From: a virus
Direction: 5' to 3' (one strand)
Length of the DNA: 64,000 nucleotides
Virus record (IMG/VR): IMGVR_UViG_3300023174_000044
Location: 124,001-188,000 of that record
Each line of letters begins with the position of its first letter. The stretch's first letter is position 1. Positions 48,401 to 56,989 of this stretch are shown piece by piece. Both the position numbers and the translations under genes were made by a program. The notes beneath the pieces were generated by a model. The model ran no database searches, was not told the DNA's origin, and saw nothing but the letters and a program-made list of their open reading frames with translations.

Positions 48401-48607
48401 ACCTTGTAGACTGGCAATTGCTTTTGGGACGCCTTCAATAATACCAGTTTTACGACATTGGATTCCATCGGGCAGTTGTCCGGCAATCATTCGGTAATAA
48501 ACGTCTTCGCCGTATGTTTCAGCCAAAATTGGAACTTGGTAAAATATACCCTCGGGTATAGTACCTAAGTTGCCAGCCGCGGTGATCCAAGTTGGTTGGA
48601 TTGACAT
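45458..48607 (-). CDS. Large virion protein with repeated Ig-like (He_PIG-type) domains
   Basis: 1049 residues. Ig-like repeats recur at about residues 115-180, 255-350 and 385-440, each with a turn like SGTLPPGLIVTSSGLITG or FSLPPGLSLNPTTGWFYG. A Gly-rich strand pair (GGSGYVSAPTVTISAPP, GGFGYVTPPTVTITGGG) lies near 510-570. C-terminal ~400 residues are aromatic and may be the receptor-facing tip. Probable tail fibre or adhesin; position within the fibre operon supports it. Confidence 0.78.
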   Translation of the reverse strand: MSIQPTWITAAGNLGTIPEGIFYQVPILAETYGEDVYYRMIAGQLPDGIQCRKTGIIEGVPKAIASLQGVPAEVSRDVTYRFAVRAYTEKLVNGKEVVDRLTDRTFELTVTGQDAPDFITPPGNIGTFYDGTEVHIQIQYIDTDPGDTVKVSYLSGTLPPGLIVTSSGLITGIIKPLTGVPGTAEPGYDMSQYEQYPFDFSTRSTSKNYQFSLELSDGKDSNIRTFEIFVYSKDSMSADTTDFTADNTFITADVVPIRTPVMITPPGDLGRIRADNFFAFKFDAIDFDGDPIEYSLTVGAGIGFDASGTVYDEDGVGFDRGTFSLPPGLSLNPTTGWFYGYIPAIGATENTYKFAIRVLKANDPTIISEFYYYTMTIIGNVETDVIWLTDPDLGIIDNGAISLYSVEAYNTGGRPLEYQLVSGSDSKLPQGLRLLPSGNIVGKVSFNTFALDSGTTTFDTDPSTRVVADPTTFDLKFDFTVNAYSPQTAVSGYRVSAIQITNGGSGYVSAPTVTISAPPSTSKSERASAGVVTIVGGVITSIALGNGGFGYVTPPTVTITGGGGVGATATVQVEDTANINLVSVFRRFSITVNRAYNEPYERLYIKAMPPLNDRAIIGQLVQNQDIIPAELIYRSDDANFGISQNVVYDHAYGLTASSLEKYISSLDINHYWKNLTLGDIKTAQALDNNGKVIYEVVYSEVIDNLVNNEGQSVGKSVTLAYPVNAGDSTEISVVYPNSLVDMRDQVIDVVGQISPVLPLWMTSKQSNGKILGFTTAWVIAYVNPGSSGRIAYNIKELFGQELNIIDFEVDRYELDRSLTYNWFPYEDSVFGGKWIPYPPAATTFDTVERPLGLRYIGQVGYATTLAYSQINNQTLDYIRTLGGIDGASGRYLNGETLILKKQENFGGMTIDEAFSNYLGGYDPTQPAIVPYDDDTYDESVIIPPLERLSVYRISITAENVVFLTEVLPVMADDYVKIVHGNTYRGQELYVPYAAPPGLTYRAWTYIPERPTTPTIFDGNSTRFISPVNILTNTDVYDKYLVFPKRTILG

Positions 48608-48608
48608 A

Positions 48609-48869
48609 TTAGAAAGTTGATCCGGCTACTCTTTTCCAAACATTACTGCTGCCGTCGTAGTCTTGATAGCAGTAATAAAAATATTGATCATCGTAGGCAA
48701 TCATTCCAGCTAGATCGCCAGTGGTGCCCACGGACGTTCCTGGAGGAATATCTTGTACACGACTATATAATTCGCCAAAATTATTGTTACATTTTGTGTA
48801 TGCTGTGCGTAGAGGATCGCCAGTGCCATCGTTTGGCGAGGTTCCTACGTTGATAATTTCTCTTGACAT
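48609..48869 (-). CDS. Short fibre-type protein with docking domain
   Basis: Start at the ATG at 48869 (AAGGA ribosome site; homology with the start of the 1219-residue fibre), not 48887. 86 residues: MSREIINVGTSPNDGTGDPL matches MSQEIINYGAAPNDGTGDPL of the large fibre. It ends YYCYQDYDGSSNVWKRVAG. Probably a small virion protein anchored through the shared docking domain. Confidence 0.75.
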   Translation of the reverse strand: MSREIINVGTSPNDGTGDPLRTAYTKCNNNFGELYSRVQDIPPGTSVGTTGDLAGMIAYDDQYFYYCYQDYDGSSNVWKRVAGSTF

Positions 48870-48886
48870 GCTAATCCTTGTTCTCA

Positions 48887-48895
48887 ATATTTATG
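48887..48895 (-). promoter_or_regulatory. Candidate late promoter
   Basis: CATAAATAT on the minus strand, 18-26 bases before the ATG at 48869. Confidence 0.45.
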
Positions 48896-48900
48896 GCGTT

Positions 48901-49632
48901 TTACAATCCGTAGTCCAGTGCTAGAGCATTGTAGTTTTGTTTTATTTGGTCAGCATTTAAGGCTCGTCCATAAATGGCACATACACCCATGTCACCACGC
49001 CAGTAGTTGTCTGACCGAGCCACTGCTTCTATTCCACTGTTTATAAATTGAGTAAATGTTATGCCGGTTGCTGGTGTGCCTATCTGTTGTCCGTTGACGT
49101 AATAAGTCACTACTCCACCGGTGGTTTGTGTAACAGCTACCACTATCCACTGGTTATCTGTCACTGTGAAAGATGAAGATATTGGGCCTGCCCATGGACT
49201 ATTGGGACCGGTGCTAAACTGCATTTGCCAAGTGCTTCCCGACACGTGATACATGTAGGTATTGAAGTTACGAGCGTTACCGCTGCCACCAAACAAGTTA
49301 CGATAAATGGCATTGCCGGTGTTGGCACTAACAGTTCTAATTGCAAACATTGTGGTTTTACCTGTATAGACCACATTCATTTTAGATGTTGTCACAGGAG
49401 CATACTGACTAGTACCATTGAAACTGAAGTAACTGGCTGTGCCAGCATTGGTAAAGGTTGGACTGCCAGTCAGGGTAGCATTGTTTTGATAAATGCTAAG
49501 GTCTGTCCAGGTAGTTCCTGAACCTGAATAACTGGCGCTGTTACCAGCGTCTAGGTATAGCAGGGCACCGTTGCTGTTAAACGATGCATCGTACGCTGAT
49601 ATTCCTGTTAATGTTACACCTTGTATGATCAT
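48901..49632 (-). CDS. LamG/concanavalin-like lectin-type virion protein
   Basis: 243 residues. LLYLDAGNSASYSGSGTTWT, DLSIYQNNATL, YFSFNGTSQY and WIVVAVTQTTGGVVTYYVNG are typical of concanavalin-A-like LamG domains, which bind glycans. Adjacent paralogue at 49633-50349. Likely a host-surface adhesin. Confidence 0.8.
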   Translation of the reverse strand: MIIQGVTLTGISAYDASFNSNGALLYLDAGNSASYSGSGTTWTDLSIYQNNATLTGSPTFTNAGTASYFSFNGTSQYAPVTTSKMNVVYTGKTTMFAIRTVSANTGNAIYRNLFGGSGNARNFNTYMYHVSGSTWQMQFSTGPNSPWAGPISSSFTVTDNQWIVVAVTQTTGGVVTYYVNGQQIGTPATGITFTQFINSGIEAVARSDNYWRGDMGVCAIYGRALNADQIKQNYNALALDYGL

Positions 49633-50349
49633 TTAGACTCCGTACCTTGTTCGTATTGTTGTGTAGTTGTCTTGTATTTCAGTTGATGTCAAGGCACGGT
49701 TGTATATCAATGCCTGCCCAATTTTACCATTTAAATATTCAGCACCAGATGTTTTTGCTATTTGTATTGCACTAGATGTTACATTGTGCCCACTTGTAGT
49801 TTGTGTACCAATTTGTACTCCGTTGACCCAAATACTTCTATTAGTTCCATCATACTGTGCCACAGCATTAAACCACTGAGTAGCAGGTGATAGTGTTGCA
49901 GTTGCAGAAAAATCATTGGCCCACCAATAATTTAACAAAACATTAGTACCGCTAGCTCTAAAAGCATTTGATTGATTGCTAGAACCAAATGGTCCAACGC
50001 TTATCATGCCACTACTGCCCCAACTTGAGCCTAGTTGTATCCACACGCTTAGTGTATAGTTACTGTTGCCAGTCGGAAGATTTGTTCCGGTAGCATTGGT
50101 AAACCAACCGCTGGATCCAGTAGTAAAGTATGCTCCGTTCGACCTGGTAAATGAGATACTGCCCGAGTTTTGCATCGCAACATCGTTGCTGTTGCCGCTT
50201 AAATCATACCAGGTAGTACCCGAACCGGAATAACTTGAGGAACTGGCCGCATCTAGATACAGTTGTAATCCCGATGTCACTGGCACAGGATCAAATGGAA
50301 CAGTGACCGCAACATTATTATTGATCAGGGCCATCATTGCTCCACTCAT
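49633..50349 (-). CDS. LamG/concanavalin-like lectin-type virion protein (paralogue)
   Basis: 238 residues with GLQLYLDAASSSSYSGSGTT, WYDLSGNSNDVAMQN and WFNAVAQYDGTNRSIWVNG; it shares the domain and many residues with the gene after it, implying tandem duplication. The ATG overlaps the upstream stop by one base. Confidence 0.8.
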   Translation of the reverse strand: MSGAMMALINNNVAVTVPFDPVPVTSGLQLYLDAASSSSYSGSGTTWYDLSGNSNDVAMQNSGSISFTRSNGAYFTTGSSGWFTNATGTNLPTGNSNYTLSVWIQLGSSWGSSGMISVGPFGSSNQSNAFRASGTNVLLNYWWANDFSATATLSPATQWFNAVAQYDGTNRSIWVNGVQIGTQTTSGHNVTSSAIQIAKTSGAEYLNGKIGQALIYNRALTSTEIQDNYTTIRTRYGV

Positions 50350-50981
50350 TATGCCACTCCAGTGCCGTTAATGAACCAAGTATTGGTGGCAACTTTTATC
50401 AGAGTGGCCATGCCAAATGTGGATACGGTTCTGTTGCCAGCAGTGGCATTGCCAGCTAGATATAGTGTAACGCCGGACCCTTGTGCCACTGTGATATTAC
50501 CGGTACCTTGATTGATAACAGTCACTGCCGATCCAGTCTGAAATGCTTGACTGGCATTGTTGGCAATGGTCAGTATGTAGTTGATGCTCTGTGTAGAATA
50601 GAAATGCTTGCCAGCGTCAGCAGTAGCTACAGTGGCATTGCCTGTGAATGCCACCTGCGGTATGTCTCGATAACCCAGAGAAAAGCCGCTGACATTGCCA
50701 GTCACGTTGCCACCAGTAACCAAGTTGTCACCTGTGACATTTCCTGACGCTAAAATTTCACCAGTGACTGCTAACCCATCTTCTATGTTCACATAAGATG
50801 AATCATCACTAACAATATTGTTAATTACAAGATTAACTGCTGATAAATTTCCACCAGTGATATTGCCTGTGGCTGTCAGCGTGTTTGTTTTGATATCGTC
50901 AAGTGCTACATCACCAATAGAGCCCTCTAATGGATTGCGTATTGTTCTTGCTATGCCATCTGTGCCTTTTAAAAATCCCAT
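50349..50981 (-). CDS. Short tail-fibre-type protein with GNVTG repeats
   Basis: 210 residues. IRNPLEGSIGDVALDDIKTN at the start, then TATGNITGGNLSAVNLVIN, SGNVTGDNLVTGGNVTGNVS: the same repeat type as the 1219-residue fibre upstream. Probably beta-helical. A 71-base spacer separates the two genes. Confidence 0.75.
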   Translation of the reverse strand: MGFLKGTDGIARTIRNPLEGSIGDVALDDIKTNTLTATGNITGGNLSAVNLVINNIVSDDSSYVNIEDGLAVTGEILASGNVTGDNLVTGGNVTGNVSGFSLGYRDIPQVAFTGNATVATADAGKHFYSTQSINYILTIANNASQAFQTGSAVTVINQGTGNITVAQGSGVTLYLAGNATAGNRTVSTFGMATLIKVATNTWFINGTGVA

Positions 50982-51052
50982 AACTGTTCCTTTGTTTTTT
51001 GTGTTATTTTGATATAATCATTAGATCAATCTTTCAATCATTGATCGATACA

Positions 51053-54000
51053 TTAACTGATTGCGATCCAACCGTAACGCACAGTTTGAGCACTACCGCT
51101 GGTGTTATTGATACCAAAGTCAAATCTATTGGTTGTTGCACTTGGCGCGGTATTACTGCGAACTATGGCATTTGCTGTACCTACAAACTGATTGGGTATG
51201 CTGGTAAAGTCAATGGGTGTGCCGCCGCCGTTGTAGACCCAGGCATACTGATAACCCACAACAGGCACATTGGTATTAGTAACAGTAGCCGTGGCGTTCC
51301 AAACCAAGATACCATTGGGAATATTGCAATCAACCCACATTTGATAGGTCTCGTTGATACCCACAGTGAAACTTTGAGTGCTGTTGCCTGTAGGCACAGT
51401 CCAAGTGCTTGAAAACCTTGTGACCGCATCCACTGGTGTGTTGTTGGCATAGTTTACGGCAAATGTGTTGCCGGGCAAAGTCAAGTTGCCGGTGTTGTTA
51501 AATGTCCAATTGTATGAACCGGCTACTAGGGTCACATTGGCGCTGGTTCCTTGAACATTGCCTGTGATACTAATATTACCAATCAAGTTGCCGGCTGTGA
51601 TGTTGCCTGTAGTACTAATAGTATTGCTACCATATGCAGCCAAGAATGTGGCCACATTGGCATTGCCGTAACTTGCGGCTATACCAGTTAGTTGTGATCC
51701 GTTACCAATAAAAAAGTTACCAGAAACATTGGCGGTTGTTGTAATATTACCAGTTGAGCTGATTGGATTTGAGCCAAGTGCAGCCAAGTTGGCTACCACA
51801 TTAGCATTGCCATATGTGGCTGGTAATCCAGTAAGTTGACTGCCGTTACCAATAAAGTAGTTGCCAGTGACGTTGCCTGTGGCCGAGATCAAACCATTTG
51901 TTAATATGTTACCACCAGTGATGTTGCCAGAGGAGGGCTCAACAGTGGCATAGTTTACATACTTTATGACGCCATCATAGGTCATTATACTCATGGCACC
52001 GTTGGAGGTGATATCTTGTGTGACTACAGGAGCCGGCAAGTTAGTCAATTCACTGCCGTTGCCTTTAATGTAAGCACCGGTGACATTGCCTGTAGCACTG
52101 ATGTTGCCAGGCGCTGCCAAGTTACCACTAGCACCAAACACCCAAGTGTTGCCACCGGTTTCAATATTGACATGGCCTTCGTTGGCTTGACCATTGCCTG
52201 AAGCACCGCCCCAGATATTGACATTGCCACCGGTTGCGGTACCATACCCACCGTATATTTTTACATCGCCACCTATGGTGTTACCTTGACCGCCGGTTAC
52301 ATTAACATATCCACCCACAGTATTACTGTAACCGCCGGTGATATCAATATAACCTGGGTTGCCACCGGTAGTGGCTGCATCGCCTGCTTCCATACGAATG
52401 TATCCGCCTGAACCACCTGCACCACCTACTGTGTTTGCACCACCTTGACCACCACGAATTTTAATGTCTCCGCCTGAACCACTAGCATTGCCACCACGTC
52501 CGGCCCATAAGTAGATGTCACCACCTTCACCACCTTGATAACCTTCGCCTGGATTAATTACTAGTCGCTGACTACTATCACCATTAATACCGAGTACACC
52601 ATCCGGTGTTGAAATGATTGCTTCTTGTGTGGCATTGCCAAACAATAATGTTTGGCCGCTAATTGTGCCACTTGGATTGTCACCGCGCTGTGTAGTTAAT
52701 GTTGGGAATATGGTTTCACCAGCCGCACCAAATGTCCAGTTGGACTCTACAAAGTTGTTGTTGCCTTGATTGCCCAGTACATTATATTGGGTCAGTCTAA
52801 ATGTTGCCGCACCATTGCCAGCAGTCATGGTGATCACATCACCGTCCTGATAGTTTCCATCACCTGGATTGATAACTGAAGCATTGACCACCTGACCACT
52901 TAGGCCATAACCATACGCCACTGTGAGTCCTGTACCCGAACCGCCAGTGGTGGCTGAAAAACTGCCACCACCACCATAACCACTGCCACCGGTCAGTATG
53001 GTGCAGATGTTGAATTGTCCACCGGCTGTTAAGGTCAATCCTTCTAGGTTGACTACCCTGCCAGTGGTGTCAAATGTCCACTGCGCTGAGTTGCCCACAT
53101 TATCATTGCTGTTGATCACAACATTGCCGGTGTTGGCCAGCTTGACATACAAGTTATCGTTGCCCAGGAACAGTTCAGTGTTGTACAAGTTACCCGAGGT
53201 CAAGTGCAAGTGATTGGCATCAGCGGTAGGATCAGCCGTTGGATAAATCAACAACTGTTGATCAGTACTGGTTCCGCCCTGTGGTGTTAAGGCAATGGTA
53301 TTGCCAGACAATACACCTCCAGGAATATTGGTTTCATAAACTATGCCACCCCGTGGTAGAGTTAAATTACCGTCGTATTCAAACGTCCAAGTATAAGGGG
53401 TTCCCGCATCAGATTGTATAGAAACCTTGCCATCAACATTGACAGCGACATTGGCACCTGTATCACGGCCAATGATGACATTTTCACCGTTGCCGGCAAT
53501 ATGAATGTCTGGGCCTGCACCACCCGTTAAGAAGATATCTAAATAAGCACTGGCATTAGCAGGATCTGGCTGTAAACGCAAGTTACCATCACCAATGATG
53601 TTGACGTCATCAAAGGTCACATTGCCGGTGTCGGCAGTTGAGATGCCAGTGAGTTGACTACCGTTGCCAAGGAAATAATCCGCAGTGACGTTGCCTCGAG
53701 TCTCTATGTCCCCGATCACATTGAGTCCGTCTTGGATGGTCACAAACGAACTGTCATCACTGCTGATGTTATTGGTAATGATAGTGGATGCAGTAACGGT
53801 ACCATCTGTGCTGATTACCAAAGGAATAGTACTTGCTGTTCTGTTCCGGACACTGAAGTCGTTGCTGCCATTGCCTAGGATACCAAAGTCCCATTGTTGG
53901 GTTGCATTTGCTTGGTCCTGAACTGACATGTAAGCACTACGGGGTGTGTTGTAGTTGTCATCATAGCCAACCACTGTTATACCCGGTCCGGCAACGATAT

Positions 54001-54712
54001 CAAAATCTGTACTTTCCACTCTTGGTGTGTTGACTGTCACATAAGACGTGTAGTCAACTCTTGGTTGATAAGCTGTGGTGCCGTTGACGTTCAATAAACC
54101 ATCACTGTCAAATTGCATAGTGCTATAGGTATCGCCCGGTGTGCCGCCTTGGTTACTAAACCCCTCCAGCCAGTTTATCTGTACTGCTCCGTTGTTTCCA
54201 GTAGGAACTCCATACGGACTACCATTGGCATAGAAATAGTCATCTGTATAAATTGCCCCGGCTCGTAGTACATTGTCAATGGCATCAACCATTATGGTGC
54301 TGTCATCTGCAAACACACTACCTTTTAAATCCCCAACAAAAACGTTGCTGGTGTAACTGATATTTCCTGCTGACAAGTTTCCTGTAATTGTCACGTTGCC
54401 GTCAATGTTTAGGCCGGTAAAATAACCTGTACGATATCGTAGATTTGCGCTGCCAATGTCATACACCTGTGACACACCAGGGCGAACATGATTTCTAGTA
54501 GAAATTACACCTGTGCCGTTGGTGGCCAACTCTAAATTACCGTTGGTATTGGTAACTTGTATGGTGTTGTTGAGTATGGTAATGTTTGAGCCAACAGGAC
54601 CGGTGGCCCAGATTTGGTCAAAATTATTGTCGGTTTTTATGAATGCTACACGTAACGGATCACCTGTGCCGTCGTTGGGTGCGGCTCCGTAATTGATAAT
54701 TTCTTGGGACAT
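51053..54712 (-). CDS. Large tail fibre with repeats and a Gly-rich segment
   Basis: 1219 residues. Docking domain MSQEIINYGAAPNDGTGDPL; then repeated NVTGNYFIGNGSQLTGLPA-type units (near residues 345, 895, 950, 1000). Residues ~715-850 are a Gly-rich region with GGxxxxGG spacing (GGDIKIRGGQGG, GGYVNVTGGQGNTIGG, GGNVNIWGGASG), which could form polyglycine helices or a beta-solenoid. The last ~150 residues are unrelated to the repeats and may be the tip. Codes the major adhesin in this window. Confidence 0.82.
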   Translation of the reverse strand: MSQEIINYGAAPNDGTGDPLRVAFIKTDNNFDQIWATGPVGSNITILNNTIQVTNTNGNLELATNGTGVISTRNHVRPGVSQVYDIGSANLRYRTGYFTGLNIDGNVTITGNLSAGNISYTSNVFVGDLKGSVFADDSTIMVDAIDNVLRAGAIYTDDYFYANGSPYGVPTGNNGAVQINWLEGFSNQGGTPGDTYSTMQFDSDGLLNVNGTTAYQPRVDYTSYVTVNTPRVESTDFDIVAGPGITVVGYDDNYNTPRSAYMSVQDQANATQQWDFGILGNGSNDFSVRNRTASTIPLVISTDGTVTASTIITNNISSDDSSFVTIQDGLNVIGDIETRGNVTADYFLGNGSQLTGISTADTGNVTFDDVNIIGDGNLRLQPDPANASAYLDIFLTGGAGPDIHIAGNGENVIIGRDTGANVAVNVDGKVSIQSDAGTPYTWTFEYDGNLTLPRGGIVYETNIPGGVLSGNTIALTPQGGTSTDQQLLIYPTADPTADANHLHLTSGNLYNTELFLGNDNLYVKLANTGNVVINSNDNVGNSAQWTFDTTGRVVNLEGLTLTAGGQFNICTILTGGSGYGGGGSFSATTGGSGTGLTVAYGYGLSGQVVNASVINPGDGNYQDGDVITMTAGNGAATFRLTQYNVLGNQGNNNFVESNWTFGAAGETIFPTLTTQRGDNPSGTISGQTLLFGNATQEAIISTPDGVLGINGDSSQRLVINPGEGYQGGEGGDIYLWAGRGGNASGSGGDIKIRGGQGGANTVGGAGGSGGYIRMEAGDAATTGGNPGYIDITGGYSNTVGGYVNVTGGQGNTIGGDVKIYGGYGTATGGNVNIWGGASGNGQANEGHVNIETGGNTWVFGASGNLAAPGNISATGNVTGAYIKGNGSELTNLPAPVVTQDITSNGAMSIMTYDGVIKYVNYATVEPSSGNITGGNILTNGLISATGNVTGNYFIGNGSQLTGLPATYGNANVVANLAALGSNPISSTGNITTTANVSGNFFIGNGSQLTGIAASYGNANVATFLAAYGSNTISTTGNITAGNLIGNISITGNVQGTSANVTLVAGSYNWTFNNTGNLTLPGNTFAVNYANNTPVDAVTRFSSTWTVPTGNSTQSFTVGINETYQMWVDCNIPNGILVWNATATVTNTNVPVVGYQYAWVYNGGGTPIDFTSIPNQFVGTANAIVRSNTAPSATTNRFDFGINNTSGSAQTVRYGWIAIS
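51600..51870 (-). repeat. Tandem repeat in the fibre gene
   Basis: Two ~135-base units code FIGNGSQLTGxxAxYGNANV and a following xxLAAxGSNxIS-TGNIT stretch. Further single copies lie nearer the 5' end. DNA and protein are both similar, so units can recombine. Confidence 0.7.
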
Positions 54713-54736
54713 GCGCCTAGATCCTTTTGGTTTGAA

Positions 54737-54745
54737 GTATTTACC
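54737..54745 (-). promoter_or_regulatory. Candidate late promoter of the fibre operon
   Basis: GGTAAATAC on the minus strand, 25-33 bases before the ATG at 54712, with AAAAGGA as ribosome site. Confidence 0.45.
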
Positions 54746-54772
54746 GCAAACCTGCGCATGTTAGAGTTACAG

Positions 54773-55093
54773 TTAAACGCTAAAACTTGACCCGCATCCA
54801 CAGGTTGTAGCGGCCTGTGGGTTATTGATCACAAAACTACTGCCCCATTCGTTTTCATCAAAGCGAATTTCGCATTCTTGCATGTAGGTCATTGACATAG
54901 AGTCAACCACAATAGTTAAATCGTCAAACTTGAAATCAAAATCGTCTTCATTTTGTTCTTCATCAAAGGTAAATCCGTATTGAAAACCCGAGCATCCTCC
55001 ACCTTGCACAAACACACGGAATTTGAGGTTGGGATTGTTTTCTTCTAGTTTTAACTCTTTGAGCCGAGTAACTGCTGATTCTGATATGTTCAT
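54773..55093 (-). CDS. A-type iron-sulfur carrier (IscA/ErpA/HesB-like)
   Basis: 106 residues. VFVQGGGCSGFQYGFTFDEE and TTCGCGSSFSV supply the three conserved Cys that hold a 2Fe-2S or 4Fe-4S cluster for delivery. Family length is ~107. Such carriers occur in T4-like cyanophages. Twelve bases after the superoxide dismutase gene and likely co-transcribed with it. Confidence 0.93.
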   Translation of the reverse strand: MNISESAVTRLKELKLEENNPNLKFRVFVQGGGCSGFQYGFTFDEEQNEDDFDFKFDDLTIVVDSMSMTYMQECEIRFDENEWGSSFVINNPQAATTCGCGSSFSV

Positions 55094-55105
55094 AATGTAT
55101 GTATA

Positions 55106-55654
55106 TTATAGGCGTTGGTTGCAAACGTCCCAGTCAATGATCTTCCAGATATTGTCTAGGTACTTTTCTTTATCACTTTGATAGTCCAGAGCCCAAACAT
55201 GCTCCCACCAATCCACCAACACACAGATGTCTGTGCGTACTGCATGATTGGCAATGGTCTTGATATCTCCCCCAGTGCTCAAGTAGACCCAACCAGATCC
55301 TTGAATCTTCATTGCAGTTTCCTTAAAAGCTTCTCGAAAATCTTCATAGGTTTTAAACTTTTCTTCTATCAGCGCAAGCACAGCGCCACGAGGGCGGTTG
55401 GCACCTTTTGGAGCTCGAAGCTGAGGGAAAAACTTGTTGTGTAAAAAACTGCCAGCACGATTAAAATCCGCATTACCTTCTCCTGCGTTGTAACGCTTGG
55501 CGTAGCCTCGGGCCAGGTGTCCATAATGGTATTCTAAGCTTTCTTTACTCAGCACTGGCTCAAGGTCTTTTTCGCCGTAAGGTAAAGGAGTAGTTTCCAG
55601 CTTGGCCGGACGGGTGCTGGCTTCCACAAGATTGATGTGATCACGTAATTCCAT
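55106..55654 (-). CDS. Fe/Mn superoxide dismutase with capsid-targeting leader
   Basis: 182 residues. Metal ligands are all present: H43 (EYHYGHLARGY), H72 (FLHNKFF), D148 and H152 (VLVDWWEHVW). Unlike bacterial SODs, which begin at about the LPY segment (residue 24 here), it carries an extra N-terminus MELRDHINLVEASTRPAKLE; INLVE is a prohead-protease-type site like the CTS proteins at 7427-15321. I infer that it is packaged in the capsid, cut after E11. It would remove superoxide during entry or protect the genome. Confidence 0.9.
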   Translation of the reverse strand: MELRDHINLVEASTRPAKLETTPLPYGEKDLEPVLSKESLEYHYGHLARGYAKRYNAGEGNADFNRAGSFLHNKFFPQLRAPKGANRPRGAVLALIEEKFKTYEDFREAFKETAMKIQGSGWVYLSTGGDIKTIANHAVRTDICVLVDWWEHVWALDYQSDKEKYLDNIWKIIDWDVCNQRL

Positions 55655-55662
55655 ATATGTAT

Positions 55663-55911
55663 TTACCGGCGTCGAGTGATACGCCCACGTGTGAGATCAT
55701 ATGGACTAAACTCTACTTCTACTGTGTCGCCTAGTAGAATTTTAATGTTATGTTGTCGCATTTTTCCTGAAATTACGCCTGTTACAGGCTGTTCCATGTG
55801 TGCAAGTTTTACTCTAAACATTGCATTGGGCAACACGTCGATCACTTGCCCATCTATTTTAAAACCTTCTTCTTTAGCCACTTTTTGAAATATTTCCTTT
55901 TTAGTAAACAA
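55663..55911 (-). CDS. Translation initiation factor IF-1 homologue
   Basis: 82 residues. [40 protein letters not shown] and [15 protein letters not shown] are the IF-1 signature (S1/OB fold, ~72 aa). The first ~18 residues ([18 protein letters not shown]) are extra and basic. IF-1 binds the ribosomal A site during initiation; a phage copy could bias initiation to viral mRNA. Eight bases upstream of the SOD gene. Confidence 0.92.
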   Translation of the reverse strand: MFTKKEIFQKVAKEEGFKIDGQVIDVLPNAMFRVKLAHMEQPVTGVISGKMRQHNIKILLGDTVEVEFSPYDLTRGRITRRR

Positions 55912-55919
55912 TTACTTAT

Positions 55920-56753
55920 TCAAATTTCCACCAGCATTGGTTTCCAATGCTCAGCTCTATCTTCGTAGTCAATATATCCACGTGGGTTACACACAACTCT
56001 AGTAGACCCAATCATGTAGTCAAAATCTTCATGAGTATGCCCATGTGTCCACAGTTTAATCTGCGGATGATCCAGGATAAACTCATCTAGACTACTGCTA
56101 TAGGCTCCATTCATGAGAGTCTGATCAGCGTATTTTTCATGTGTGCTCATGCGACTGGGTGCCATGTGTCCCACAACTACAAATTTTGTGTCATGTTTTT
56201 CTGCCACAACTGATCTAATGTAGCCCACACTTTTTTTGTGTGCCTGTGCCACGTGTGCAGGGCGCAAGGTAGTAAATCCAAGATCACTGTTGCGAATGAT
56301 CTTAAAATCGTTCATCATGTCAGCTACAGCATGCAAGGTAAGAGGATCTCCGTTGTTCATGTCAGTCCACAATGTGGCACCAATAAAGGTAACATCGTTG
56401 ATGGTTTTGCAGTCGTTTTCCATAAAGTACACATTGGGAAACTTGGCACATTCTTCTCGTAGGTATTGTAGACCAATGGGCCACTTGCCATGATAGAATT
56501 CGTGGTTACCTGCAATGTAGACCACATGCGGAAACTGAAAACTGCAACGCTTTAAGAAGTCACGAAACCGTTGTGCGGCCACTTGCCTGCTTCCCAGTGA
56601 CACTAGTGGATTGATACTATCTTCGGGATGATCATGTAGATCCTGCGCTAACATGATGTCGCCACCGAGGATCAGAACTTCAGCATTGTGCTCATTCTTG
56701 ATCATACAATCACCAAACTCAAGATGAATATCGCTGGTTACATAAATTTTCAT
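55920..56753 (-). CDS. Calcineurin-like metallophosphoesterase
   Basis: 277 residues. VTSDIHLEFGD (DxH), LILGGDIML (GD), VYIAGNHEFYHGKWP (GNHE), VVVGHMAPS and TWTHGHTHEDFDY (GHxH) form the full dinuclear metal site. Substrate could be a phosphodiester or nucleotide. Overlaps upstream by four bases. Confidence 0.92.
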   Translation of the reverse strand: MKIYVTSDIHLEFGDCMIKNEHNAEVLILGGDIMLAQDLHDHPEDSINPLVSLGSRQVAAQRFRDFLKRCSFQFPHVVYIAGNHEFYHGKWPIGLQYLREECAKFPNVYFMENDCKTINDVTFIGATLWTDMNNGDPLTLHAVADMMNDFKIIRNSDLGFTTLRPAHVAQAHKKSVGYIRSVVAEKHDTKFVVVGHMAPSRMSTHEKYADQTLMNGAYSSSLDEFILDHPQIKLWTHGHTHEDFDYMIGSTRVVCNPRGYIDYEDRAEHWKPMLVEI

Positions 56754-56989
56754 TTGAATGCCTTTAATTCAGCTGGCTTAACAATTATAATATTATGCAC
56801 AGTATCTTTATATTTGATTGGTAAGTCCAAGTGTACGCTCACCCTGGGACCTTCAACCAGGTTAATCACAGTATCATTGCCAACTGTGCCAACAAAGGGA
56901 ATTCGGTTCCATTTGCCCGTTACACGATCGCCAATAAACCAAGTTGGCTTATAAGCATTACGCTCAAAATAGTCAGTGAGATTGCCCAT
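56750..56989 (-). CDS. Hypothetical protein, small beta-barrel type
   Basis: 79 residues. WFIGDRVTGKWNRIPFVGTV and GPRVSVHLDLPIKY suggest an SH3/KOW-like barrel. Familiar from T4-like phages. Overlaps the next small membrane gene by 17 bases. Confidence 0.68.
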   Translation of the reverse strand: MGNLTDYFERNAYKPTWFIGDRVTGKWNRIPFVGTVGNDTVINLVEGPRVSVHLDLPIKYKDTVHNIIIVKPAELKAFK

